A DNA stretch of 64,000 nucleotides from DASQZJ01 sp035638775 (GCA_035638775.1 DASQZJ010000005.1:41982-105981), one strand, 5' to 3'. Positions 1 to 9,048 are shown, counted from the stretch's first letter. The notes: a model not told the origin generated them from the letters alone. Translations and numbers: made by a program.

Positions 1-785
1 GCGAGCAGCTCGCGGCAGTGACCGTGTTCGGCAAGATCAACGGCGCGGTCGGCAACTTCAACGCTCACGTGGTGGCCTACCCGGAGGTCGACTGGCCGCG
101 CCTCGCGGAATCCTTCGTCACCTCCCTGGGGCTGAGCTTCAATCCCTTCACCACGCAGATCGAGCCGCACGACTACATGTCGGAATACTTCGCCGTCGTG
201 GCGCGCTTCAACACCATCCTGATCGACTTCTGCCGCGACGTCTGGGGCTACATCTCTCTCGGCTACTTCCGCCAGCGACCGGTGGAGGACGAGGTGGGCT
301 CGTCGACCATGCCGCACAAGGTCAATCCTATCGACTTCGAAAACGCGGAAGGCAACCTGGGACTGGCCAACGCGCTGCTGCAGCACCTGGCGTTCAAGCT
401 GCCGGTCTCCCGCTGGCAGCGCGACCTCACGGACTCCACCGTCCTGCGCAACCTCGGCGCCGGGATCGCGCATTCCTGCATCGCCTATCACTCGGTGCTG
501 CGGGGAACCGACAAGCTGGAGGCCGACGCCGCGCGCCTGCAGGCCGACCTGGAAGCCAACTGGGAAGTGCTGGCCGAGCCGATCCAGACGGTGATGCGCC
601 GTTACGCCATCGAGAAGCCCTACGAGAAGCTCAAGAAGCTGACCCGCGGCCAGCGGGTGGACCGCGACACGCTGCACGCCTTCATCCGCGATCTCGAGAT
701 CCCCGAGGAGGCGCGCCGGCGCCTGCTGGACCTCACGCCGGCGCGCTACACCGGCAACGCCGCGGAGCAGGCCCGTCGCGCCTGA
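1..785 (+). CDS. purB: Adenylosuccinate lyase, C-terminal part (partial)
   Basis: The 5' end lies outside the window; about 260 C-terminal residues remain of a family usually near 456. The enzyme removes fumarate from adenylosuccinate and SAICAR in cytosolic purine synthesis. The fumarase/aspartase-superfamily signature loop is visible as SSTMPHKVNPIDFENAEGN (about nt 300-358), carrying the flexible-loop serine, followed by the helical C-terminal domain typical of the proteobacterial purB form. The frame is open back to base 3. The stop is at 783-785, six bases before roxA on the same strand, so the two are probably co-transcribed, as in many gammaproteobacteria. Identity is clear; only the N-terminus is missing. 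Confidence 0.97.
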   Translation, partial: EQLAAVTVFGKINGAVGNFNAHVVAYPEVDWPRLAESFVTSLGLSFNPFTTQIEPHDYMSEYFAVVARFNTILIDFCRDVWGYISLGYFRQRPVEDEVGSSTMPHKVNPIDFENAEGNLGLANALLQHLAFKLPVSRWQRDLTDSTVLRNLGAGIAHSCIAYHSVLRGTDKLEADAARLQADLEANWEVLAEPIQTVMRRYAIEKPYEKLKKLTRGQRVDRDTLHAFIRDLEIPEEARRRLLDLTPARYTGNAAEQARRA

Positions 786-791
786 GCACCG

Positions 792-1982
792 ATGTCCCGG
801 CCGCGTTCGTGGAACCACCTGCTCGGGGGCCTTGATGCGCCGGCCTTCCTGCGCGAGCACTGGCAGAAGCGGCCACTGCTGGTGCGCGGGGCCCTGCCGG
901 ACCCGGAACCGCCCCTGACCGCCGAGGAGCTGGCCGGCCTGGCCTGCGAGGAGGAGGTCGAGTCCCGGCTGGTGCTGCACCCCGATGTCGACACCTGGGA
1001 GCTGCGCCACGGCCCGATCCCCGAGGAGGACTTTCCCCGCCTGCCGGAGCGCGACTGGACGCTGCTGGTGCAGGACGTGGACAAGTGGGTGCCGGAAGCC
1101 GCCGCCCTGCTCGAGCGGTTTCGCTTCCTGCCCTCCTGGCGCCGGGACGATGTCATGCTCAGCTACGCCGCGCCGGGCGGCGGTGTGGGCCCCCACTGGG
1201 ACGACTACGACGTATTCCTGGTGCAGCTGCAGGGCCGGCGCCGCTGGCGGATCGCGCATCGCTTCGACCGCGAGGCCCTGGTGCCGGACTGCGACCTGCG
1301 CATCCTGTCCCGTCTCGAGCCCGAGCGGGAGTGGATCCTCGAGCCCGGCGACATGCTCTACCTGCCCCCGGGCGTGGCCCACGAGGGTACCGCGGTCGAC
1401 GCCTGCCTGACCGCCTCGGTGGGGTTCCGGGCCGCCTCGGCGGCGGAGATGCTCACGGACCTCGCCGGACTGCTGGCGCAGCGCTCCGGCGCCGGACAAC
1501 GCTTCGCCGATCCCTGGCGTGGCGATGCTTCGGCTGATCCGGGCCTGATCGACGACCGCAGTCTGGAGACGGTACGGCGCCTGCTGCAGCAGGCATGGGC
1601 GATGGCGCCGGGCGAACTCGAGACGTGGTTCGGCCGGTTCATCACCGAGCCCAAGCCATGGCTGCAGCCGGAGCCGCCGGCCCCCTTGACGCGGGAGGCA
1701 TTCGCCCGACTGCTCGCCGCGGACGTTCCGCTGGCCCTGCATCCGGCGTCGCGCCTGGCCCACGCCGAGGTCGCCGCCGGTCGCCACGTACTGTTTGCCG
1801 ACGGCCGGGCACACCGGCTTCCGCCGGCCCTGGTGCCCCTCGCCCGCCGGATCTGCGAGCTTTGCGGGGCGGTCCCGGCTTCGCACCTCGAGGCGTCCGG
1901 AGACGCCGCCCGCACCCTCCTCCATGCGCTTTACCTGCAGGGTACGCTGCTCGCCGGGAACGAAGCCGCCCATGAGCGATGA
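792..1982 (+). CDS. roxA: Ribosomal protein uL16 arginine 3-hydroxylase (JmjC/cupin oxygenase)
   Basis: This is a 396-residue member of the YcfD/RoxA family, Fe(II)/2-oxoglutarate oxygenases that hydroxylate an arginine of ribosomal protein L16. The JmjC core carries the iron triad: H135 and D137 in GPHWDDYDVF and H197 in LPPGVAHEG, matching the H-x-D...H spacing of E. coli YcfD. The C-terminal half (about 210-396) is the dimerisation and winged-helix region. It starts 6 bp after purB, and its stop overlaps the next gene by 11 bases, so purB, roxA and the GNAT gene look like one transcript. The C-terminal half is more variable, but the length is normal and nothing is missing. Confidence 0.92.
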   Translation: MSRPRSWNHLLGGLDAPAFLREHWQKRPLLVRGALPDPEPPLTAEELAGLACEEEVESRLVLHPDVDTWELRHGPIPEEDFPRLPERDWTLLVQDVDKWVPEAAALLERFRFLPSWRRDDVMLSYAAPGGGVGPHWDDYDVFLVQLQGRRRWRIAHRFDREALVPDCDLRILSRLEPEREWILEPGDMLYLPPGVAHEGTAVDACLTASVGFRAASAAEMLTDLAGLLAQRSGAGQRFADPWRGDASADPGLIDDRSLETVRRLLQQAWAMAPGELETWFGRFITEPKPWLQPEPPAPLTREAFARLLAADVPLALHPASRLAHAEVAAGRHVLFADGRAHRLPPALVPLARRICELCGAVPASHLEASGDAARTLLHALYLQGTLLAGNEAAHER

Positions 1983-2406
1983 ACGCCGGCACGCAATCGT
2001 GGTGCCATGGGATGGTTTCTCCGGGGCCATCGCGGCGATCCGCGAACGGGTTTTCGTCCGCGAGCAGGGCGTGCCGCCGGAGCTTGAATGGGACGGCGAG
2101 GATGCCGGCGCGATCCACGTGCTCGCGTTCGCCGGCGACGGCAGCGCGGTCGGTACCGGCCGCATGCTGGCCACCGGCCAGATCGGACGCATGGCGGTGC
2201 TGCCCGGCCATCGCCGGTCCGGGATCGGGGGCGAGATCCTGGAGATGCTGATCGCCGAGGGGCACCGGCGCGGCATGCCGGCGCCGTTCCTGCACGCCCA
2301 GACCCACGCACTGGACTTCTACCGCGGGCACGGGTTCCACCCGGAGGGCGGGGTATTCATGGATGCCGGCATTCCGCACCGCCTGATGCGGCGCGCCGGC
2401 GACTGA
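1972..2406 (+). CDS. GNAT family N-acetyltransferase
   Basis: This 144-residue protein has the GNAT fold. An N-terminal IRERVFVREQGVP stretch is typical of the ElaA/YjcF type, and the acetyl-CoA pyrophosphate loop reads VLPGHRRSGIGGEIL (motif A, R/Q-x-x-G-x-G/A). The C-terminal FYRGHGFHPEG is the usual motif B end. ATG 1972 is chosen because it gives a normal family N-terminus; a reading from 1795 would lie inside roxA. It overlaps roxA, implying translational coupling. The substrate cannot be told from sequence. The nearest characterised group acetylates small amines or remains unassigned. Confidence 0.85.
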   Translation: MSDERRHAIVVPWDGFSGAIAAIRERVFVREQGVPPELEWDGEDAGAIHVLAFAGDGSAVGTGRMLATGQIGRMAVLPGHRRSGIGGEILEMLIAEGHRRGMPAPFLHAQTHALDFYRGHGFHPEGGVFMDAGIPHRLMRRAGD

Positions 2407-2454
2407 TCCGGCTATACTTGCGCCAGGGCTTGGTGGCCGACCGGGAGACCGGGG

Positions 2455-2940
2455 ATGGAGGAGATCCGGGGATCGCGCGCACTGCACCGCCTCGAGGACA
2501 ACCTCGATGCGTCAGTCGCACTGGTCGGCCGGGCGCGCCGTCAGGTGTGCCTGCTTTGTCCCGCGCTGGACCCGCTGCTGTACGGGCGCGAGGAGTTCAT
2601 CTCGGCGGTGCGCGGGTTCCTTCTCACGAGCACCCGCGCCGGCCTGCGGGTCCTCGTGCACGACGGCCAGGCTCCAATGCGGCGCGGACATCCCCTCGTG
2701 CCGGTGCTGCGGCGGTTTTCCTCGCAGGCCGAATGTCGCCGCGTGGCCGGCGACTTCCGCGAGCAGACCGACAGCGTGCTGCTGGTCGACGGGCGGATGC
2801 TGGTTCACCGGCCCGACGCCGCCGGCTACGAGGGCCACGTCGATGCCGACCCCCGGCGCGCGCGGACCGCACAGGCCCGGTTCGACGAGATCTGGGAGCA
2901 CAGCGAGCCGGACCGGGAGCTTCGTCGACTCTACATCTAG
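2455..2940 (+). CDS. Conserved hypothetical protein, PLD/HKD-like fold possible
   Basis: This 161-residue protein lies 48 bp after the GNAT gene. Features such as a central VLVHDGQAPMRRGHPLVP and a late SVLLVDGRMLVHRPDA resemble the strand-loop pattern of phospholipase D-like domains, but no complete HxKxxxxD motif is present, so catalysis is doubtful. It may belong to the DUF7931 group, which I recall beside GNAT genes; this is recall and was not tested. No signal peptide or membrane segment is seen. A TATACT -10-like sequence lies at 2413-2418 without a clear -35. Its stop overlaps the convergent cupin gene by 3 bases. Function unknown. Confidence 0.75.
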   Translation: MEEIRGSRALHRLEDNLDASVALVGRARRQVCLLCPALDPLLYGREEFISAVRGFLLTSTRAGLRVLVHDGQAPMRRGHPLVPVLRRFSSQAECRRVAGDFREQTDSVLLVDGRMLVHRPDAAGYEGHVDADPRRARTAQARFDEIWEHSEPDRELRRLYI

Positions 2941-3698
2941 CCCCGTCCGGGATCCTGACGTCCCGGCCTGCCCGGGTCCTCTGTCAGCGGCCATTCCGGC
3001 AGCACGTCCACCGAATCGCTTCCCGCGAGAGCCCCGGCGCACAGGTAGAGCCGGCAGCCTTCCGCCGACCGAAGCCGGACGCGGGCCCCGGCCGGGCGCC
3101 GGACCCAGGTTCCCTCGCCACAGGCGCCCTCGCCGGCATCCACGCTGCCGGAGAGCACCAGCAGCTCCAGGCCTCCGGCAAAGTCCCGCGTCCCCGTATC
3201 GCTCCCCGCCGCCAGCCGGGCCAGCGCGGTCGCTTCCGGGAATCCGTGCTGGCGGTAGAGCGGGAGTACCTCCACCCCGGGGGCGCAGCCCGGACCCCAT
3301 TCGCCCGACCGGGTCTGGATGCAGACCTGGCGGCGCCCTGAACCCGCATACTGGCGAAGCTTCACGAACAACTCGCAGCCGTCTTCCGTCCGGGGTGCGT
3401 GGCGGGATCCCGGAGGGTTGAGCAGGTAGCTGCCCGCCGGATAATCCCCGGTCTCGTCCGAAAACACGCCGCTCAGCACCAGGATCTCCTCGCCCTCGGG
3501 ATGCGCGTGCGACGGGAAGCGACTGCCCGGCTCGTAGACCACGATGCTCGTTGCCCGCCCGGACTCGCCGCCGGTCCGGTACAGGGGTTTGCGCCAGACG
3601 CCCGGGCTCGGGCTGGCGATCCATTCGCGGGCGCGGCTGTCCACCCGCGCGGGCTGCGTGATGTCGGTGTTGACGTCCTGCACGGTATCATCCCCCAT
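2937..3698 (-). CDS. ChrR-like double-cupin protein without anti-sigma domain
   Basis: The protein has 253 residues with two cupin repeats. The first holds SHAHPEGEEILVLSGVF and NPPGSRHAP, a typical H-x-H-x4-E plus late-His metal site of the ChrR C-terminal cupin family. The second repeat (about 135-245) is degenerate and lacks clear metal ligands. ChrR proteins carry an N-terminal zinc anti-sigma domain that holds an ECF sigma factor in the singlet-oxygen response; that domain is absent here and no ECF sigma gene is adjacent. ATG 3698 is preferred because the 43 codons upstream of it do not look like family sequence. It is divergent from the gene at 3839. It may be a stand-alone sensor or an enzyme. 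Confidence 0.8.
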   Translation of the reverse strand: MGDDTVQDVNTDITQPARVDSRAREWIASPSPGVWRKPLYRTGGESGRATSIVVYEPGSRFPSHAHPEGEEILVLSGVFSDETGDYPAGSYLLNPPGSRHAPRTEDGCELFVKLRQYAGSGRRQVCIQTRSGEWGPGCAPGVEVLPLYRQHGFPEATALARLAAGSDTGTRDFAGGLELLVLSGSVDAGEGACGEGTWVRRPAGARVRLRSAEGCRLYLCAGALAGSDSVDVLPEWPLTEDPGRPGRQDPGRG

Positions 3699-3728
3699 GT
3701 CGACGGTGCCGGACCCGCGCGGCCCGGG

Positions 3729-3756
3729 TTGGAACCGATTCCCCGGTTCGTATATG
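3729..3756 (+). promoter_or_regulatory. Candidate promoter with embedded inverted repeat
   Basis: TTGGAA (3729-3734), a 16-bp spacer and TATATG (3751-3756) make a plausible sigma-70 promoter for the 3839 and 4304 genes. The spacer region holds a perfect inverted repeat, GAACCG (3732-3737) and CGGTTC (3744-3749), with a 6-bp centre. This placement fits a repressor site. Similar GAACCG half-sites lie before other acyl-CoA genes in this window. Confidence 0.4.
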
Positions 3757-3838
3757 TTATCCGCCTTCGGGCCCTGACGCCGAACGCGCGTGCGTTCCGG
3801 GAGGGCCGAACGCGTCGCACCAGACACCGGGGTATGCC

Positions 3839-4225
3839 ATGCAGGACCGACCGCGGCCGGACGAGCTCGCCCGGGCAGTACAGGATTTCCTCCGTGACGA
3901 GATCGGACCGCGCATCGACGATCCGCGCCTGCGCTTCCGGCTGCTGGTCGCGATCAACGGGCTAGGCATGATCGAGCGCGAGCTGCGCGAGGCGGAGCCG
4001 CTGATGCGCGACGAGCTCAGCCGGCTGGCGTCCCTGCTCGGCCGCGATCCGCCCGAGTGCGGATCCCTGGACTCGCTGCGGGAGGCCCTGCATTCGCTCA
4101 ACGCGGAGCTGGCGCGCCGCATTCGCGAGGGGGACGCCCCTTCCGGGACCGCCGATCTGCTGCGGGCGCTCGCCGACGCCAAGCTGAGAATCGTCAATCC
4201 GCGCGTCCTGAAGCGCTACGCCTGA
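3839..4225 (+). CDS. DUF6285-like protein
   Basis: This 128-residue helical protein has the opening DELARAVQDFLRDEIGP, a central LLVAINGLGMIERELR and a C-terminal DAKLRIVNPRVLKRYA. These resemble the DUF6285 family, which is often encoded next to an acyl-CoA dehydrogenase and an ACAD10-type phosphotransferase. Here it stands beside a short-chain dehydrogenase instead, and the phosphotransferase is at 31.7 kb. No catalytic motif or membrane segment is visible. The next gene starts 78 bp downstream on the same strand, so they may be co-transcribed. The function of the family is not established; a role in acyl-CoA metabolism is inferred only from usual context. Confidence 0.78.
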   Translation: MQDRPRPDELARAVQDFLRDEIGPRIDDPRLRFRLLVAINGLGMIERELREAEPLMRDELSRLASLLGRDPPECGSLDSLREALHSLNAELARRIREGDAPSGTADLLRALADAKLRIVNPRVLKRYA

Positions 4226-4303
4226 TTCCCGGCGGCCCGCCACGCGGCATCGCCGGCATGCCGGCGATGGCAGCACCAAATTATCCCCAGGGAGAGAACC
4301 GGC

Positions 4304-5062
4304 ATGACGATCTTCGATCTGTTCCGTCTCGATGGCTGCGTTGCGCTCGTCACCGGTGGCTCGCGCGGCATCGGTCTCGAGCTCGCCGATGCGCTGCATC
4401 AGGCCGGTGCACGGGTCGCACTGGCGGCACGCCGTCCACGCTTCTTCGGCCAGGCCCGCGAGCAGATCCCCGATGCGCTCTGCCTCGAGTGCGACGTGAT
4501 CGACGAGGACTCCGTGCGCGAGGCGGTGGCGGCGACCCGGCGGGAACTGGGTCCGATCGACGTGCTGGTGAACTCTGCCGGAGTCTCCTGGGGCGCCCCC
4601 GCCGTGGATATGCCCGCCGACCGCTTCCGCCAGGTCATGCAGGTCAACGTCGACGGCAGCTTCCTGGCCAGCAAGGCGGTGGCTCCCGCGATGCTCGAGC
4701 GCGGTTACGGCAAGATCATCAACATCGCATCGGTCACGGGCCTGCGCGGCGAGGAACCCGAGATCCTCGACGCGGTGGGCTACAGCGCGAGCAAGGGCGC
4801 GGTGATCTCGATGACGCGCGATCTGGCGGTGAAATGGGGACCGTCCGGCATCCGGGTGAATGCCCTTGCCCCGGGCTATTTCCCCAGCCGCATGACCGAG
4901 AAGCTGCTGGAACAGACCGAGTCCCTGCTGTCTGCGAGGATCCCCCTGCGGCGTATCGGCCGAGCGGGCGAGCTGGCCGGAGCCGGGCTCTTTCTGGCCA
5001 GCCCCGCCTCGGACTACGTGAACGGGCACATCCTGGTGGTGGACGGCGGGCAGACCTGCTGA
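4304..5062 (+). CDS. Short-chain dehydrogenase/reductase (SDR)
   Basis: This is a 252-residue classical SDR. The Rossmann motif is TGGSRGIG (residues 17-24), NSAG is at 90-93, and the catalytic set is S143, Y160 and K164 (Y-S-A-S-K). The C-terminus ends with the common HILVVDGGQT. R43/R44 after the second beta strand suggests NADPH preference. The overall look is that of gluconate 5-dehydrogenase or 3-oxoacyl-ACP reductase-like enzymes; the substrate is not determinable. The start is preceded by GGGAGAG at a good distance. It follows the DUF6285-like gene and is convergent with the M23 peptidase gene 33 bp downstream. Confidence 0.88.
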   Translation: MTIFDLFRLDGCVALVTGGSRGIGLELADALHQAGARVALAARRPRFFGQAREQIPDALCLECDVIDEDSVREAVAATRRELGPIDVLVNSAGVSWGAPAVDMPADRFRQVMQVNVDGSFLASKAVAPAMLERGYGKIINIASVTGLRGEEPEILDAVGYSASKGAVISMTRDLAVKWGPSGIRVNALAPGYFPSRMTEKLLEQTESLLSARIPLRRIGRAGELAGAGLFLASPASDYVNGHILVVDGGQTC

Positions 5063-5095
5063 ACATGCCGGGGCACGGCCCCGCCCCGCACGGGC

Positions 5096-6523
5096 TCAGT
5101 TATGGGAGGATTCGCCTGAGGCGGCCGCCACGCGCGTCGGCTGGCCCTTCTGTCGGCGCTCCGCCTCCATCGTATCCAGCGCCTGCTTCAGCGGCTTGAT
5201 GCGGGTCCTGAACTCGGCCAGGTACTTGTGCGGGATCGGCTTGTCGCTGGGCAGAGGCACGGTGCGCGGGTTCCGCCAGCGGCCGTTGACCATGATGCCG
5301 AAGTGCAGGTGGGGTCCGGTGGCCTCCCCGGTCTGTCCGACGTAGCCGATCAGCTCCCCCTGGTGCACGTGCATCCCCTTGTGGATGCCCCGGGCGAAGC
5401 GGTGCAGGTGGGCGTAGTAGGTCTTGTAGCGGCCGAAGCTCCGGATCACGACGAGGTTGCCGTAGCCTCCGTCCCGCCGGGCCCAGACCACGCGCCCGTC
5501 GGCCGCGGCATGCACCGGCGTCCCCGTGGGGGCCGCGTAGTCCACGCCGTAATGCGGTCGCCACACGTGCACCACCGGGTCGTAGCGATGGTAGCTGAAC
5601 GGCGAGCTGATGTACTTGTAGTGCAGCGGCGCCCGCTCGATGCCCTTGCTCACGCTCTTGCCGTCGGCCTTGTAATAGCCGGTCTTGCCGTCCGGCAGGG
5701 TGAAGCGGTAGGCGCGGTAGCGATGGCCCCGGTTGACGTATTGCGCAGCGACGATGCCGCCGTTGCGCAGCTTCTGTCCATCCTTCCACAGCTGCCGGTA
5801 GACCACCTCGAAGAAGTCACCCGGCCGCACCGACTGGTTGAAGTTCACTTCCCACTTGAAGATGTGGGTCAGGTTCATGGTCAGGCGCTGGCTGAGGCCC
5901 GCCGACTGCGCCGCCCGGAACAGGGAGTGCTCGACCGTGCCGGTCACGCGGGCCTGGCGGTGCTCGACCGGGAGCGCCTGTACGCTGGCCTGGTAGCCCT
6001 GCCCGGTGCGCGAAACGACCAGGCGGTGGGTGAGGTCCAGCGGGTAGCTGAGTGCCTGCAGCCCGCCGCCGGCGGCGATCCGGTAGCGCATTTCCCTGCC
6101 GGGCCGCAGGTTCCGCAGGACCTTTCTCGCCTGCGGGACCTTCATCACCGGGATCCAGGCGCTGGCGGGCAGGCCCATTTCCTTGAACAGCGCCGACAGC
6201 GTGTCGCCCCGCTGCACCGTGACCTTGTGCCAGGGCGGGCTCTCCACCGTCGGTATCTGTGCTTCGGCCGCCGTCGCGGGCGAGCCCGCCGCCTGCCCGC
6301 TGCCCGCCCCGGGTCCGGCGGTCGTCGAAGCGCTCCGGGAGAGATGGCCGGGTATCGCCAGCGGGCTCGAGATCTGCCCCAGCGATCCGCCGTGCCCGAA
6401 GTGCAGCCAGAGCAAGGCCCCCAGCGCGAGGCCGGCGCCGATCACGACCCCCGTGCGGAACCGGCGATCCGCCAGCAGGGAAACCGGCAATGAAAGACTG
6501 TCGGCGTCGTTGTGTGAACCCAC
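5096..6523 (-). CDS. M23 peptidoglycan DD-endopeptidase with LysM/OapA-like N-part
   Basis: The protein has about 475 residues and resembles MepM/YebA. An N-terminal membrane anchor (about 23-42) is followed by a Ser/Ala/Gly-rich linker, a LysM-like segment (about 100-148, WHKVTVQRGDTLSALF) and the M23 lysostaphin-type domain (about 300-430). Zinc ligands are H324 and D328 (HYGVDYAAP) and H407 of GPHLHFG, with H405 and H372 (YYAHLHRF) as catalytic partners. Such enzymes cut peptide crosslinks in the periplasm during wall growth. GTG 6523 is chosen as start: GAGG lies 5 bases upstream and the anchor then follows at the usual distance. A longer in-frame reading from 6658 has unrelated Arg/Ala-rich sequence. 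Confidence 0.9.
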   Translation of the reverse strand: MGSHNDADSLSLPVSLLADRRFRTGVVIGAGLALGALLWLHFGHGGSLGQISSPLAIPGHLSRSASTTAGPGAGSGQAAGSPATAAEAQIPTVESPPWHKVTVQRGDTLSALFKEMGLPASAWIPVMKVPQARKVLRNLRPGREMRYRIAAGGGLQALSYPLDLTHRLVVSRTGQGYQASVQALPVEHRQARVTGTVEHSLFRAAQSAGLSQRLTMNLTHIFKWEVNFNQSVRPGDFFEVVYRQLWKDGQKLRNGGIVAAQYVNRGHRYRAYRFTLPDGKTGYYKADGKSVSKGIERAPLHYKYISSPFSYHRYDPVVHVWRPHYGVDYAAPTGTPVHAAADGRVVWARRDGGYGNLVVIRSFGRYKTYYAHLHRFARGIHKGMHVHQGELIGYVGQTGEATGPHLHFGIMVNGRWRNPRTVPLPSDKPIPHKYLAEFRTRIKPLKQALDTMEAERRQKGQPTRVAAASGESSHN

Positions 6524-6744
6524 GGCTACCTCTTGTTGGAGCTCTTTCGGTCGTGCGATTCCCTGTTCCGGCGCCTTCGCCGCAGCGCGGCATGCCGCGC
6601 GAGGGGTAACCTCCCTGACCGTGCCAGCCCGGCAGCCCCGGCCTGCCCTCACGCGCATTACACCTCAGGAACGCCCGCATGGCAACGCTTTCGAGCGGAA
6701 CATGGCGCCCGCCGGGGCGGCCCAACCGACAGACGGGTGGGCCC

Positions 6745-6780
6745 GAACAAACAAAGCCCCGCGGGCCGAGCCCGCGGGGC
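6745..6780 (-). terminator. Rho-independent terminator of the icmF operon
   Basis: On the minus strand an 11-bp GC stem (6770-6780 with 6756-6766, GCCCCGCGGGC type, 3-base loop) is followed by the T-rich CTTTGTTTGTTC. It sits about 55 bp beyond the stop of the FadB/FadJ-type gene, marking the end of the five-gene operon. Confidence 0.85.
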
Positions 6781-6835
6781 AGTCACGCAAGCGTTCTTTT
6801 TGTTGTCCCGGAGGCCACCGCCGGCGGCGGTGGCC

Positions 6836-8968
6836 TTACTCGTAGGACTCGTTCCGGGCCGCCCGCTGCCGCAGCGAGTCGGGCACCTGGAACCGCTCAC
6901 CGTAGCGCGAGGCCAGCTCGTCGGTACGCTCCACGAAAGGCCCGAGCCCGTAGGCGTTGATGTACTGCAGCACACCGCCCTGAAACGGTGCAAACCCCCA
7001 GCCGAAGATACTGCCGATATTGGCGTCCGCGATGGTGGTGACCACGTTTTCGTCCATGCACCGCACCGTCTCGAGTGACTGGACGAACAGCATCCGGTCG
7101 ATCATCTCCTGCTGCGGCAACTCCGCACCCTCGCGGGTGTAGAGCTCACTCAGGCGCGGCCAGAGGTGTTTCCTGCCGTCCTGCGGGTATTCGTAGAACC
7201 CCTTTCCGGCGGCCTTCCCGGGGCGGTCGTGTTCCTTGACCATCGCCTCGACCACCGCGTAGGCGGGATGCTCGGGTACTTTCTGCCCCGCCGCCTCGAG
7301 GTCCTTCTTGGTCTGCTCCCGGATGTGCATCATCAGGGACATGCTGACCTCGTCGGACAGGGCCAGCGGTCCCACCGGCATGCCGGCCTGCAGTCCCGCC
7401 GACTCGATCGCCTGCGGGTCCTGCCCTTCCGCCAGCAGCGAGATGCCCTCCATCACGTAGGTGCTGAATACCCGCGAGGTGTAGAAGCCGCGGCTGTCGT
7501 TGACCACGATGGGGGTCTTCCTGATCTGCTTGACGAAGTCGAACGCCCGGGCGAGGGTCTCGTCGGAGGTGTCCCTGCCGCAGATGATCTCCACCAGCGG
7601 CATGCGGTCGGCCGGAGAAAAGAAGTGCAGGCCGATGAAATTCTTCGGCCTTTGCGAGGCTTCCGCGAGCCCGGTGATGGGCAGCGTCGAGGTATTGGAG
7701 GCGAAGATCGCATCCCCGCCCAGACGCTCCTCGGCCTCCTTGGTGACCTTCCCCTTGAGCTCCCGGTCCTCGAACACCGCCTCGATCACCAGGTCGCAGC
7801 CCTCGAGGTCGTCCGGATCACCGGTCGGACGGATCCGGGCCAGCACCTCCTTCGCCCGGGACTCGCTCATGCGGCCCTTGCTGACGCGCTTGTCCAGCAG
7901 CTTCTGGGAATAGCCCTTGCCCTGCTCGGCCTTCTCCTGCGAGACGTCCTTGAGCACCACTTCACAGCCGGCCAGGGCCGCGCAGTAGCCGATCGCGGCA
8001 CCCATCATGCCGGCGCCCAGGATGCCGACCTTGCCGGCCTGCCAGGCGTCCACGCCGTCCGGACGGCTCTTGCCGGCATTGATGGCGTTGAGCTGATACC
8101 AGAAGGCACGGATCATGTTCTTGGCGACCTGGCCCGTAGCGAGGTGCGCGAAGTAGCGTGACTCGATCCGGCTGGCGGTCTCGACGTCGACCTTGCAGCC
8201 CTCGATCACGGAATTCATGATCTCCTGCGGTGCCGGGTAATTGCCGCGGGTGCGCTTCTTCAGCATCGCCGGCGCGATCGCCAGCATCTGCGCCACGCGC
8301 GGGTTGTTGGGGTCGCCGCCCGGGATCCTGAAGCCCTTCTGGTCCCACGCCTGCACCGCTTCCGCATGGGCCTTGATCCAGGCCCGCGCCTTCTCCAGGA
8401 GATCCTCCCGGCTCGCGGCCAGCTCGTCCACGATGCCGGCGTCCAGCGCCTTCTCCGGCTTCACCCGGTTGCCCTCCATCAGGTAGGGCAGCGCCTTCTC
8501 GATGCCGAGCATGCGCGGCAGACGGACCGTGCCGCCGCCGCCCGGAAGCAGCCCCAGCGAGACCTCGGGGAAACCGAACTCGGACTTGCCGTCATTGATC
8601 GCGATGCGGTGATGGCAGGCCAGCGCCAGCTCCAGGCCGCCGCCGAGGGCCGAGCCGTTGAGCGCGGCCACCACCGGCTTGCCGAGGGTCTCGAGCTGGC
8701 GGAACGCCTGCTTGAGCTGGACGCCGCCCTGGTAGAGCTCTTCGGGGTCGTGCGCCTGGAACAGGCCGTCCAGGTCGGCACCGGCCATGAAGGTATTCTT
8801 GGCCGAGGTGATGATCACGCCGGCGAGCCCGGACTCCTTGCCCAGCTTCTCCAGCGCGTCCCGCAGCCCGTCGCCGAACTCCTGGCCGATCATGTTGGCC
8901 GAGCGGCCGGGCTGGTCCATCGTCAGCGTGACGATGTTGTCCGCGTCCTTCTCGTACTTGAAATACAT
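6836..8968 (-). CDS. Bifunctional enoyl-CoA hydratase/3-hydroxyacyl-CoA dehydrogenase (FadB/FadJ type)
   Basis: The 710-residue beta-oxidation alpha subunit has two domains. The N-terminal crotonase domain (about 1-190) has the oxyanion/catalytic pieces GGGLELALACH and GFPEVSLGLLPG, both catalytic glutamates present. The dehydrogenase half (about 310-700) has the NAD-binding GAGMMG, the SNTSTLPIT loop and the catalytic histidine in GLHFFSPADRM. It turns 2-enoyl-CoA into 3-ketoacyl-CoA with NAD. It lies 80 bp after the thiolase at 9049 and is the last gene of the operon. A separate paralogue at 27718 differs in sequence. Whether it is specialised for the short or branched acyl-CoAs made by IcmF is inference from context. 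Confidence 0.95.
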   Translation of the reverse strand: MYFKYEKDADNIVTLTMDQPGRSANMIGQEFGDGLRDALEKLGKESGLAGVIITSAKNTFMAGADLDGLFQAHDPEELYQGGVQLKQAFRQLETLGKPVVAALNGSALGGGLELALACHHRIAINDGKSEFGFPEVSLGLLPGGGGTVRLPRMLGIEKALPYLMEGNRVKPEKALDAGIVDELAASREDLLEKARAWIKAHAEAVQAWDQKGFRIPGGDPNNPRVAQMLAIAPAMLKKRTRGNYPAPQEIMNSVIEGCKVDVETASRIESRYFAHLATGQVAKNMIRAFWYQLNAINAGKSRPDGVDAWQAGKVGILGAGMMGAAIGYCAALAGCEVVLKDVSQEKAEQGKGYSQKLLDKRVSKGRMSESRAKEVLARIRPTGDPDDLEGCDLVIEAVFEDRELKGKVTKEAEERLGGDAIFASNTSTLPITGLAEASQRPKNFIGLHFFSPADRMPLVEIICGRDTSDETLARAFDFVKQIRKTPIVVNDSRGFYTSRVFSTYVMEGISLLAEGQDPQAIESAGLQAGMPVGPLALSDEVSMSLMMHIREQTKKDLEAAGQKVPEHPAYAVVEAMVKEHDRPGKAAGKGFYEYPQDGRKHLWPRLSELYTREGAELPQQEMIDRMLFVQSLETVRCMDENVVTTIADANIGSIFGWGFAPFQGGVLQYINAYGLGPFVERTDELASRYGERFQVPDSLRQRAARNESYE

Positions 8969-9048
8969 AAGCGTGCCTTTCCAGACCTGAATACGTCATC
9001 CCGGGCGGAACCCTGCCCGCCCGGGCTCCGGTGACGGCGCTTCCTGCG

